64,000 nt of DNA from Prolixibacteraceae bacterium (GTDB taxonomy: Bacteria; Bacteroidota; Bacteroidia; Bacteroidales; Prolixibacteraceae), in assembly GCA_019856515.1 (NCBI GenBank), contig CP082230.1, positions 744,001 to 808,000 on the forward strand, read 5' to 3'. How positions within the stretch are numbered: the first letter of the stretch is position 1; each line of letters starts with the position of its first letter. The notes beneath the pieces were generated by a model. That model searched no databases and was not told the DNA's origin. It saw nothing but the letters and a program-made list of their open reading frames with translations. The translations under genes were made by a program, and so were the position numbers. Positions 1-8,435 of this stretch are shown here, one piece after another.

Positions 1-449
1 ACATCGAAAAGAATGTTCAATTCCTAATAATTTCATACTACTCAATTTCAAGACCACAAAGAACTCAACATCACTTGGTGTAATAATATCTACCACTGAC
101 ACTCTAAAAAATAGAATGAATAACACAACATTTCTATGACAACATCACCTAATAACATAACAAACTGCATTACAACACCTTGAAAAAGACTCACAACAAA
201 AAAAATAATCAATAAGATGTAAAACAAATCAGATATTTGAACAAAATACAGCTATTTTTAATGTAACGACATCTTCGATTTTCTTAGTATAAGGCTATAA
301 TCTAGCGAATAACTTGACAAGACCAATATTCAACGTAAAACAACACGTACGACATATAACAACTTTAGAATTCATCCTTAAACACGAGGATAATTTTCAA
401 TCCGACCAGTTACAAACAAACCACATAACGACTAATCCAATACAATAAA
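1..449. other. Intergenic stretch, no gene seen
   Basis: This AT-rich stretch lies downstream of the minus-strand PepSY gene. I see no convincing reading frame, RNA gene, repeat or strong hairpin in it. A gene may lie beyond the window edge. Confidence 0.5.
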
Positions 450-1985
450 TTATTGATGCTTCTTTTTCCTATACTTCCGCCACCACAGGATAAATCCACT
501 AATAAAAACAGAAATCCCAATCATTCCAGACAATGGAACAATTAATATATAAAAATCACCAAGCAAATCTCTAAAGATACGCCCTGTATGTATTTCTAAA
601 CATAGACTCCATAATGAAATCGGAGAGGATCTCACAACAGACTCTGGCATCTCAGAATATTCGCGACCTAAATTAGAGGGTACTACACCTTTAAAATAGT
701 CAACAATAAACCTTTCGCCCATCTCGCCATGCAGCAGACCTGTTACAACTTGGTCACCTACAGGCCTACCCGATTTTTTAGGGATGTACACTTTTCTGGT
801 TACATAGTTCATCACAGTTGAGCTCTCCGGACTCCAAACAAATAACCCACTGAATGAACCTATTAAAAATGACCCGTTGGCTTGTTCTTCTAATACATTT
901 ATTCCCATCACACTAACAGGAGGCTGAACCTTATATCGAATTGGCTGATGATCTAAAGAACTCAAACGATAAATTCCTTTTGATGAAGCCAAAACAAATT
1001 CATTCCTCAATGACGAATAGTGAATATCCCTTAAATTATCAAACCAAGGATTATCCTGATCTAAATGAGACCCAGGGATAGGAGCAACCTTACTACTCGC
1101 AATGGTAATAATCAACGGAGGTCGAAGAAACATTCCGGTAAAAGTCAATAAAATAAACAATACAAAACACCAAACACCAATCTTATTATGCCATTGAATT
1201 GAGACACGATTCCAATAGCTAAGCTTCTTTGTCCCAAGCTTTGCTCTCTTCCGTCGTTTAATCCAATCTGGAAACATAAAAAAGACAATTCCCGTCACAG
1301 AAATAATGATTAATAGTATCCCTAAAAAATCAACAAAAAGAACTCCACCAATACCAAATAATGCTCCAGAATGCAATTCCCACACTGTAGTAAACAGAGA
1401 CACCACCTTTTCATAATTACTTGGAGCTTTAAGCACAACTTTCTCAAAAGCAACATTACCTTCTGATTTTGTCACACCATAAAACACAGCATTACGATTA
1501 ATCACATATATCGTATCACCAAAATTCGTTAGTCCTACAAATCGAGGATAATCAGTTTCAATCTTAACAAGAATCCATTTCAGTTGATCTTGGTTCCAGC
1601 GATACAACCCAAACTGTGTCGCGGCATATGTTGTCCCATCAGGCATTCGACAAACATCATTAACCTTTCGATGATCCACACCATTGGGAAATCCACCATT
1701 TAACGATTGAAAGTCATCCCGGTCTTTATTGGTAGCCCACACTCCAACAGAACCATAAATAAGAATACTATCATCTGTTATTTTCAAATCCCCTTTCAGT
1801 GCAGCATTATTCCAACCATCATATTCAAAAGAACTAGGCAATAATGATCTTGAAACATCCATATGTGAAATCAATCCCCTATGGTTAAGTAAAATACCCG
1901 ACAGACCATAATACAAAAAGAAAAATGCTAAAATAAATCCAGGCCAGTGATGTAATCTTTTACTCTTCGAAATCTTCTTACCCAT
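450..1985 (-). CDS. PepSY-associated transmembrane protein
   Basis: Inner-membrane protein of 511 aa with about four membrane segments, near residues 15-34, 213-238, 269-287 and 478-502. The first begins with an HHWPG motif typical of PepSY-associated TM proteins. Two similar segments (WELHSG near 202-207 and LEIHTG near 463-468) precede the inner and last membrane segments, the usual internal duplication of this family. The long parts between membrane segments are probably periplasmic. Such proteins often sit near siderophore or iron-uptake genes and are proposed to be membrane reductases, but no such neighbour is visible here, so the role is inferred only from the family. It is transcribed divergently from the MscS gene. 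The ATG start lies just before a basic N-terminus (GKKISKSKR) that fits a positive-inside first helix. Confidence 0.8.
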   Translation of the reverse strand: MGKKISKSKRLHHWPGFILAFFFLYYGLSGILLNHRGLISHMDVSRSLLPSSFEYDGWNNAALKGDLKITDDSILIYGSVGVWATNKDRDDFQSLNGGFPNGVDHRKVNDVCRMPDGTTYAATQFGLYRWNQDQLKWILVKIETDYPRFVGLTNFGDTIYVINRNAVFYGVTKSEGNVAFEKVVLKAPSNYEKVVSLFTTVWELHSGALFGIGGVLFVDFLGILLIIISVTGIVFFMFPDWIKRRKRAKLGTKKLSYWNRVSIQWHNKIGVWCFVLFILLTFTGMFLRPPLIITIASSKVAPIPGSHLDQDNPWFDNLRDIHYSSLRNEFVLASSKGIYRLSSLDHQPIRYKVQPPVSVMGINVLEEQANGSFLIGSFSGLFVWSPESSTVMNYVTRKVYIPKKSGRPVGDQVVTGLLHGEMGERFIVDYFKGVVPSNLGREYSEMPESVVRSSPISLWSLCLEIHTGRIFRDLLGDFYILIVPLSGMIGISVFISGFILWWRKYRKKKHQ

Positions 1986-2198
1986 ATCTCAAAAATTATT
2001 TATTCTTTCAATTATCAAACAAAAATCACCTTTATGAGGACTATTTCAAAATAAACATCAATCGATCTTATTCTAAATTAGATTCATGACAATTCTCATC
2101 AAAACTTAGAACATAATATTCTCCTATCATAAAACAATATCATAGAGTATTTGTTAACTTTAAATGATTAAATAATTGAACAGCTTAAAATATCTAAG

Positions 2199-3038
2199 AT
2201 GAACTACCTTACAGACCTTAATTACAATTATTGGGTGAAGGTTGCAATTGTAATAGTTACAGTTTACCTTACTTCTTTTATCATCCGTAAAATTTTAAAT
2301 CTTTTTATCAAAAAGAAGTCACTCAAAGCAAATGTTGACCCAACGAATTTTTCGTTTATAAAGAACTCAATCACTTTTGTTATTTATACAATAGGAATTA
2401 TTGTCATTTTCCTTATTACACCATCACTACAAGGATTTGGGAAAGCATTATTTGCTGGTGCAGGAGTTTTAGCTGCAGTAATTGGTTTTGCATCTCAAAA
2501 AGCATTTAGTAATATTATTAGTGGAATTTTCATCCTCATATTCCGTCCTTTTAGAGTTGACGACATCATCGAAATTGGAAACACTCAAAAAGGAATGGTA
2601 GAAGAAATAACACTTCGTCATACAATCATTCGAAACTTTGAAAACCGAAGAATTGTTATCCCAAATTCCATTATAAGTGAAGAGACAATAATTAATAGTG
2701 ATCTTATAGATCAAAAAATTAATAAATTCATCGCATTTGGAATAAGCTATGATTCTGATATTGATTTGGCAAAAAAAATAATTTATGATGAGGCAATCAA
2801 ACACCCATTATTTATTGATAACAGATCCATTGAACAGAAAGAAGAAAATATCCCCAAAGTAATTGTTCGCGTAGTCGAATTAGCTGACTCTTCTGTCAAC
2901 CTTAGAGCATCTGTATGGACTCGTACGAACGGGGATGCATTTGTTTTATCTTGCGATCTCAATGAATCTGTAAAAAAACGTTTTGACAACGAAGGAATAG
3001 AAATCCCATTCCCACACAGAACAATTGTATACAAATAA
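2199..3038 (+). CDS. MscS-family small-conductance mechanosensitive channel
   Basis: A 279-aa protein with three predicted N-terminal membrane helices (about residues 12-30, 55-73 and 79-98) followed by the soluble MscS beta and alpha/beta domains. The pore-lining third helix is rich in Gly and Ala and runs into the conserved GFASQ (96-100). Downstream, FRPFRVDDIIEIG is the family's characteristic linker into the beta domain. Length matches E. coli MscS (286 aa). The expected role is a stretch-activated channel of the inner membrane that releases solutes on hypo-osmotic shock, which would suit a marine organism. It is a single gene, divergent from the PepSY gene, and is followed by a convergent terminator hairpin. 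Confidence 0.92.
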   Translation: MNYLTDLNYNYWVKVAIVIVTVYLTSFIIRKILNLFIKKKSLKANVDPTNFSFIKNSITFVIYTIGIIVIFLITPSLQGFGKALFAGAGVLAAVIGFASQKAFSNIISGIFILIFRPFRVDDIIEIGNTQKGMVEEITLRHTIIRNFENRRIVIPNSIISEETIINSDLIDQKINKFIAFGISYDSDIDLAKKIIYDEAIKHPLFIDNRSIEQKEENIPKVIVRVVELADSSVNLRASVWTRTNGDAFVLSCDLNESVKKRFDNEGIEIPFPHRTIVYK

Positions 3039-3138
3039 AACATAGATATCATGAATAAATCATTTCGAGGATAGCTTTCGATATCGTGATATTTTAAACC
3101 TAAAATTGACACTACTATCCTCTTCTCTCAAAAATAGC

Positions 3139-3193
3139 AATGCCATAATTAACATCTAAGACAACGAATCAGCTCCACTTTAATTATGGCATT
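3139..3193. terminator. Bidirectional terminator hairpin
   Basis: Perfect 14-bp inverted repeat (AATGCCATAATTAA and its complement) with a 27-nt loop, placed between the convergent MscS and WYL-regulator genes. The arms are AT-rich and followed by T-rich sequence on both sides. Confidence 0.7.
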
Positions 3194-3278
3194 CTTATTA
3201 TTAGAATAAAGCAATAGACATCCAACATACATTAAGACAAAAGTATATAAACCAAAGTCACCTATTCACATACATTCA

Positions 3279-4292
3279 TTAATCAATCATATAACGTTCT
3301 AGCATTGTCTTTGCTCTATTTTTTAACTTCTGACGTAAACTTTTAGGCTCAAGGACCTCGATTCTATCGGCAAAAGATAATAGCATCGCTTCTAACTCAT
3401 AATTAGGTATTACGTCCAATGTAATAATTCCCTTGTCTGATTGATCACTATTCTGCGATGGGTGTAAGGGTTTTGTGACAATATATGGCATCAAATCCAT
3501 ATTTACTTGCAACACAACCTTCTCTAAAGATGTTTCTTTATTTACTGTCACCCCTACGATCTTTGAAAAATAATCAGCAAAATTAATTTGATCATTTTCC
3601 ACGAATTCATCTCTTATAAATTGGACCTCTTTTATTCTATCAAAAGCAAAAGTACACAACTCCATCTTCTCATGATTTAAACCAAAAAGAAACCACCGAT
3701 TATTGTATTCTTTGATAAAATAAGGAGAAACTACAGCGTGGTATGGATTATCATAAGAAAAAGGGTGGTAAAGAAGTTCAACCACTCGATACTTAACAAC
3801 CGCAGAATATAATGTCCGGATATGCTCTTTTCCTGTCAGAAATTCATTTTGCTCAAAACTAACCACATGACCCTTATTACACAACCCAAATTCATCACTC
3901 AATCTCATCGAAATAGGTTCCAACCAATCAAACTGAGGAAGTCCACTAAAACGAGACAAAGTAGAAACCGCCTCTTTTAACAGATATGCTTCTTGCGTAG
4001 TCAAAGGTTTATTACAAATAGTGAAATTATTGTCAGAATAGTAATACCTCTCTTTTTTTCCTTTTTCTGAAGGACTAGTAATCACCGGAGCATCATATCC
4101 CTGAGGACTGCGCATAAACCGAATATCACTTCTTAACGTACGCAACTGTATTCCGTCACTTGCAGGATTCTCTTCTGCCAATGCATCATTACAAGCATCC
4201 AAGAGATCATCAATAGTAAAGGCCTTACCCGTATTTCGAAAACATTTATCTAATGCTTGGTATCGTATATTCGCATTCTTATGATTTGCCAT
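3279..4292 (-). CDS. WYL-domain transcriptional regulator
   Basis: Cytoplasmic regulator of 337 aa. The N-terminal third (about residues 8-60) resembles the winged-helix domain of PafB/PafC/YafY-type regulators. A WYL domain follows at about 165-235, with YRVVELLYHPF and the segment NNRWFLFGLNHE; a C-terminal WCX-like extension (about 250-335) ends in a segment with YELEAMLLSFADRIEVL. WYL domains are thought to sense nucleic-acid or nucleotide ligands. No partner gene is adjacent on the same strand, so its target is unknown. It could be a DNA-damage or housekeeping regulator or a defence-linked one; nothing nearby decides this. The ATG preceding MANHKNANIRYQALD is the natural start. Confidence 0.85.
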   Translation of the reverse strand: MANHKNANIRYQALDKCFRNTGKAFTIDDLLDACNDALAEENPASDGIQLRTLRSDIRFMRSPQGYDAPVITSPSEKGKKERYYYSDNNFTICNKPLTTQEAYLLKEAVSTLSRFSGLPQFDWLEPISMRLSDEFGLCNKGHVVSFEQNEFLTGKEHIRTLYSAVVKYRVVELLYHPFSYDNPYHAVVSPYFIKEYNNRWFLFGLNHEKMELCTFAFDRIKEVQFIRDEFVENDQINFADYFSKIVGVTVNKETSLEKVVLQVNMDLMPYIVTKPLHPSQNSDQSDKGIITLDVIPNYELEAMLLSFADRIEVLEPKSLRQKLKNRAKTMLERYMID

Positions 4293-4501
4293 AATTATTA
4301 ATTCACCTCCTTATAAAACGATTATTAATCTAAACAGACATACTTAATTAACACCCCAATAATCATTACTTATTCTATTAGATGACATGGAGTTTATTTA
4401 TCATAGTAAGAAATCACCTTAGTACATATAAAGTAGCACAAGCTAAATTTCTTTTCGTATTCCCCACCTGTAGCATATGTAAAACGATGTCAATAATCAC
4501 A

Positions 4502-4828
4502 TCAATTAAAAAATACATCTAATAAAAAGAATAAGCTATAATTAAGAGGGGCCATTCCAATAATAAGAGGCAAACAAAGCATACTATACGATAAAACCCT
4601 GTTGGTCTCATATATTCCATAACTATATCTAAGATTCCACAAAAACAACACCATGTAACCTATAAGAACAGTACTGTATAAAGTCAACAAAACACCTACT
4701 CGATCTCCAGGGTAATCAAAAATGTTACTTGATGTAAAAACAAAAACAACCCATCGAACAAAAGGAATTCCTCCCAGTAAACTCATTATCCAATAAAAGA
4801 AGGGTTTATCTACTCTTTCCGCATTCAT
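4502..4828 (-). CDS. Small membrane protein of unknown function
   Basis: A 108-aa protein with about three predicted membrane segments: roughly residues 10-30, 45-65 and 80-107. I do not recognise a family. The part with YGIYETNRVLSY resembles a reading frame immediately upstream (4862-5074) that keeps NIYERCRWLSY in the same arrangement, so the two look like tandem paralogues with the second one broken. It is preceded by the WYL regulator on the same strand but separated from it by over 200 nt. Confidence 0.55.
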   Translation of the reverse strand: MNAERVDKPFFYWIMSLLGGIPFVRWVVFVFTSSNIFDYPGDRVGVLLTLYSTVLIGYMVLFLWNLRYSYGIYETNRVLSYSMLCLPLIIGMAPLNYSLFFLLDVFFN

Positions 4829-4861
4829 ATATCTATCATCTATTTTAGATTATTATTTTTC

Positions 4862-5074
4862 TTATTTTGACAACACTAAGACAACGAGACACATTGGATA
4901 AGCAAATAAAACAATTGGCCATATTAGCAATACATATGAAAGCCACCTACACCTTTCATAAATATTTCTACTTAAAATCAGGTTTCCAATCAAAATAACT
5001 GGATACAACCATATAATTAAGTAAACAAGTGAGACAAGAACAAAATACCCCCAAAGGCCAAAGTATAATTGGAA
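4862..5074 (-). pseudogene. 5'-truncated paralogue of the small membrane protein
   Basis: On the minus strand an open frame of about 71 codons runs from a TGA at 5075-5077 to a TAA at 4862-4864. It has no ATG. The encoded peptide is strongly hydrophobic (for example LVYLIIWLYPVILIGNLIL) and contains NIYERCRWLSY, which parallels IYETNRVLSY of the neighbouring 108-aa protein at 4502-4828. I read it as the 3' remnant of a duplicated gene whose start has been lost. It is too short for ordinary ORF thresholds. Confidence 0.45.
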
Positions 5075-5254
5075 TCAAACTTAACACACGCAGAAGTCAA
5101 TAAACAAATGGTTTCTTATTTCCCACATCTTATTATTAAAAACACACGATCCCTCTCTTACTATTCTGTGATTATAGAACAAGACTTTATCACAATAAAA
5201 CAATATAGTGTCCCTGATTTAGTTCAAAGAATGAAAAAAACTTATCACATCTAA
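5069..5254 (+). CDS. Doubtful 61-aa ORF
   Basis: A short frame with a TTG start, or a shorter version from the internal ATG encoding MVSYFPHLII. I recognise no family, signal peptide or membrane segment. It overlaps the end of the broken minus-strand membrane-protein frame. It may be chance, or a fragment left by the same rearrangement that truncated that gene. Confidence 0.12.
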   Translation: MESNLTHAEVNKQMVSYFPHLIIKNTRSLSYYSVIIEQDFITIKQYSVPDLVQRMKKTYHI

Positions 5255-5624
5255 ACTTTTCACAGAAAACCTCCCAGACTTATTAGTGTTTAGTTTTAAC
5301 TTCATACAAATTTAATAAATAATAGTACAACAAACGTCACCACGATTCATTCGACACAATAACATTTTAAATATTGATCAATCATTAACCACAAAACACA
5401 TCACCACTATCATGTTCCGTTCTGTGACTATAAATATACTAGTGCAGGAATATGTTTATAAACACATCAAACAAACGAACAAAACGACCTAAACATCTAA
5501 TAATCAACACCAAAACAAAACTCCTAGAAACAGACAAAAAAATGACTCACATCATATTGATATACAACATATTATTTATTTTTAGATATTTACGAAACTA
5601 AACCATATTAAAACGACTAATTAC
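5255..5624. promoter_or_regulatory. Leader/promoter region of PUL 1
   Basis: About 370 nt without a gene upstream of the lyase-SusC-SusD operon. A near-consensus Bacteroidetes -7 box (TATTTTTA against TAnnTTTG) lies at 5577-5584, about 40 nt before the lyase start. No clear operator or riboswitch fold was seen. No regulator gene (hybrid two-component system, SusR or ECF sigma factor) is adjacent, so control must be encoded elsewhere. Confidence 0.3.
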
Positions 5625-8345
5625 ATGACAAAACGATCATTCAGATCCATTCTGTTCTATATCATAATGATAAGTGGACAGACATTATTCGGACAGACAA
5701 AAGAAGAAGGGATTAATAACTTTAGAGATTACTTTTCTAAACACAGTTATAATGGTTATAGTCTTCGGAATACTAAAAAGCTAGACTATTGTTTAGACAA
5801 ACTACAAGACAATGGAAGCTTTTCTGATGTGAAAGCATTAGAAGATGAAATCATGGACAAAAAGATGTATAGTAGCAAATGGTACTCTCCACAGGTAAAA
5901 GTCAACAAGCTCATGGGAGATGTTATTCCACGTATTTGGAGGATATCCGATGCTATTAAAAGAAATCAAATTAGCCCTGAACAGAGAGAAGCAATTCTCA
6001 CCAAATTATTAAAATCAATCAATCGATATGGAAATATCGAAATCATGAGAGGAGCATTAAATAATGGACGATTTCACACCAGTTGTTTTATTGTTCCAAC
6101 GGCAGCTGTCAATAGTTATTTTGCACTTTTCAGTCTAATGGAAGATGTTGAAAATGGTATAAATACTGATCCAGAAGCGATAAAAGCGAATAAAACACTT
6201 CTAGAATTAAGCTATCAATCATGGACACAACCATATAGGAATGATGCAACTGATAAAAATGTAGTAAGTGTCGAGAGATTTAGAAAACACGTTTGGTGGG
6301 TAGGAGGAAATGCTTTGGCATATCGTTCATTACTTCCAGCAGCTGCTGCAATGAAATCAATTCCAATGATGGACGTGCTTTGCACTGTAACACAAAATGC
6401 GATCTCTACCGTAGCACAACAAACCTATGACACAGATTTCTGGTCTGAAGGTTTTACAGCCGATGGAGCGGGATGGGGACATGGCAAACAGAGTATTGTA
6501 TGGGGATACCCTATTGATGGAGGTATTGCAGCTCTAAATCTTCTTCAACACTTCAATGGAACAGCTTGGAGCAGTAAGATGTCAGATCAAAACAAAGAAG
6601 TACTTCTTAATTATTTAAGAGGAAGCTCATGGTATTATTATAAAGGATATCTTCCTTTTGGACTAAGCCGTTCTACAATGGATTATAATAGTACCAACGC
6701 AAATATTATTAAATCTAAAAAAATCGTAGACATACTTCTTCAAAAATGGCAAGCAAGTTTTACTCCTTCTGAGATTGCAGAGTTACAAGCATTCCAAAAA
6801 TCAGCATCTCAAAAGAAGATACAGATGGATGGATATAATGACGGAATCTATGACGGCACACGTTGGTTTTACAATAATGATGACCTGATAAAGAAAAATG
6901 ACGACTATTATATCTATATAAACACAGCATCCAGAAGAACTGATGGAACAGAATCGGCACCTGCTCAAGCTGACAGCTACAACTTCTACACGGATCTTGG
7001 AATGACTCTATTTCAAAAAAGCGGTAACGAATATGTGCAATCTATAGGAGCATGGAACCTTACATCTGTACCAGGAACCACAACAAGACAAAATGTATCT
7101 CCATTAAATAAAGTAACCAATTGGAGTGGTTTCTGTAGCGACATCAACTTCTCTGGTGCAGCAACCCATGGTGGAGCAAATGGAGTTCTAGGATATGAGT
7201 TAATCATTAGAGATGCCTCAAAAAAATCTAAAAACATCATTTTTGATCCAAAAGACAAGAATCAATTTCTTTATGGTGTAAAAGCGTACAAATCCTACTT
7301 CATTTTCGGAGACTATCTTTTAGCATTAGGTTCTAACATCCAAAATTTAGAGAAATCTAAACCAGGTGAAATTTGGACTACCATTGACCAGACCAAACTC
7401 GAAGCGAGCTATAGTACATGGGAAGAACCTGGAAAAGTAAAAGAGTCTTCTGTTCCTCAAAGTATAATTTTCAACAAACAAGATGGCAAACTAATTGGTG
7501 CATCTCAAAAAGACAAATTTGCATATGCAGTGATACCAGAACTAACCTCTGGAGAGATCGTACTTGAAGCAGGAAGTAAAGCAACACAATGGAAAGAGCG
7601 AAACTATAGAAACAAAAATCGTAAAGACCTTCCTTCAAGTGCCAACATTTTTCATATGTATATTAATCATGGACAAGAAGTAACGGATGCCACTTATGCT
7701 TATATCGTTTATGCAGGAAAGGAACCAGCAGTAAAAGCTTTTCAAGCCAAGCCAATCGATGTAATAGAAAACAGCAAACAAATACAAGCTGCGGAATCAA
7801 AGAAGAACCATATCATGGGGATAGTCTTTCATGATAAAACCAAAATATTCAAACACAAAGGATTTACAGTGGAATCTAGTCATCCTGCCGTATTACTTAT
7901 AGAAGAGACCAATGGGATGTTAACCTTTACAGCCAATGACCCAGAAATGAATCCTGATTGTAAAGAAATCACACTTACTGTAAATGGACCTTTATGGGGC
8001 CACACTTTTAAAACTCAAACCATAAAAATCAATCTTACAGTAGGACATCATGCTGGAAAACCGACAACGATTACTCTTCCATTTACCGTAGGAGCTTCTA
8101 ACAACTTGAAGAAACAAACGAAAAAAAGCAGTTCATTTTATATAGAGACATCCACAGGTTCAAACACGATAAAGAGCAATGGAAGTATGACTAAAATAGA
8201 GGTATTTAGTATCATGGGTAACCTTATCAACCAGTTTACGCCAAACAGTAATTCATACGTCTTACCAACTTCCTTAAATGGTCTTCATATCATCACTGTA
8301 ACATTTAAGGACGGATCAACTAAAACAGAGAAATTCACACTATAG
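5625..8345 (+). CDS. PL8-type polysaccharide lyase with T9SS tail
   Basis: Secreted lyase of 906 aa, first gene of PUL 1. Family PL8 cleaves hyaluronate, chondroitin sulfate or xanthan by beta-elimination. After a signal peptide (about 1-24) comes the alpha-toroid domain. Candidate catalytic residues are N229, H286, Y295 and R349; the His-Tyr spacing of nine matches that of known PL8 enzymes. The central beta-sandwich shows VPGTT and a GATHGGANGVLGYEL segment typical of the family, and a later HGQEV...TYAYIVYAG stretch fits the third domain. The last 70 or so residues form a T9SS sorting tail (IEVFSIMGN...GLHIITV). The family's usual NGxxTDG-type active-site text is divergent, so the substrate cannot be named from motifs. 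It ends about 90 nt before the SusC gene with a hairpin between them. Confidence 0.82.
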   Translation: MTKRSFRSILFYIIMISGQTLFGQTKEEGINNFRDYFSKHSYNGYSLRNTKKLDYCLDKLQDNGSFSDVKALEDEIMDKKMYSSKWYSPQVKVNKLMGDVIPRIWRISDAIKRNQISPEQREAILTKLLKSINRYGNIEIMRGALNNGRFHTSCFIVPTAAVNSYFALFSLMEDVENGINTDPEAIKANKTLLELSYQSWTQPYRNDATDKNVVSVERFRKHVWWVGGNALAYRSLLPAAAAMKSIPMMDVLCTVTQNAISTVAQQTYDTDFWSEGFTADGAGWGHGKQSIVWGYPIDGGIAALNLLQHFNGTAWSSKMSDQNKEVLLNYLRGSSWYYYKGYLPFGLSRSTMDYNSTNANIIKSKKIVDILLQKWQASFTPSEIAELQAFQKSASQKKIQMDGYNDGIYDGTRWFYNNDDLIKKNDDYYIYINTASRRTDGTESAPAQADSYNFYTDLGMTLFQKSGNEYVQSIGAWNLTSVPGTTTRQNVSPLNKVTNWSGFCSDINFSGAATHGGANGVLGYELIIRDASKKSKNIIFDPKDKNQFLYGVKAYKSYFIFGDYLLALGSNIQNLEKSKPGEIWTTIDQTKLEASYSTWEEPGKVKESSVPQSIIFNKQDGKLIGASQKDKFAYAVIPELTSGEIVLEAGSKATQWKERNYRNKNRKDLPSSANIFHMYINHGQEVTDATYAYIVYAGKEPAVKAFQAKPIDVIENSKQIQAAESKKNHIMGIVFHDKTKIFKHKGFTVESSHPAVLLIEETNGMLTFTANDPEMNPDCKEITLTVNGPLWGHTFKTQTIKINLTVGHHAGKPTTITLPFTVGASNNLKKQTKKSSSFYIETSTGSNTIKSNGSMTKIEVFSIMGNLINQFTPNSNSYVLPTSLNGLHIITVTFKDGSTKTEKFTL

Positions 8346-8374
8346 CATGACCAATAAATATTAACTAATAAAAC

Positions 8375-8420
8375 GATAAGAGGCAACATAAAACAATATA
8401 GTTTTTATTCGCCTCTTGTC
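8375..8420 (+). terminator. Intercistronic hairpin between lyase and SusC genes
   Basis: GATAAGAGGC and GCCTCTTGTC form a stem with one wobble pair, and the inner flanks pair further. It has no strong T-run. It may be a partial terminator or an RNA-stability element that sets unequal expression of the lyase and the SusCD pair. Confidence 0.4.
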
Positions 8421-8435
8421 ACAAACTAAACTCTA

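Noticed and set aside
4502..5254. A small toxin-antitoxin pair beside the WYL regulator
   Set aside because: The intact small protein is a multi-helix membrane protein with no toxin signature, and the second frame is a broken copy of it.
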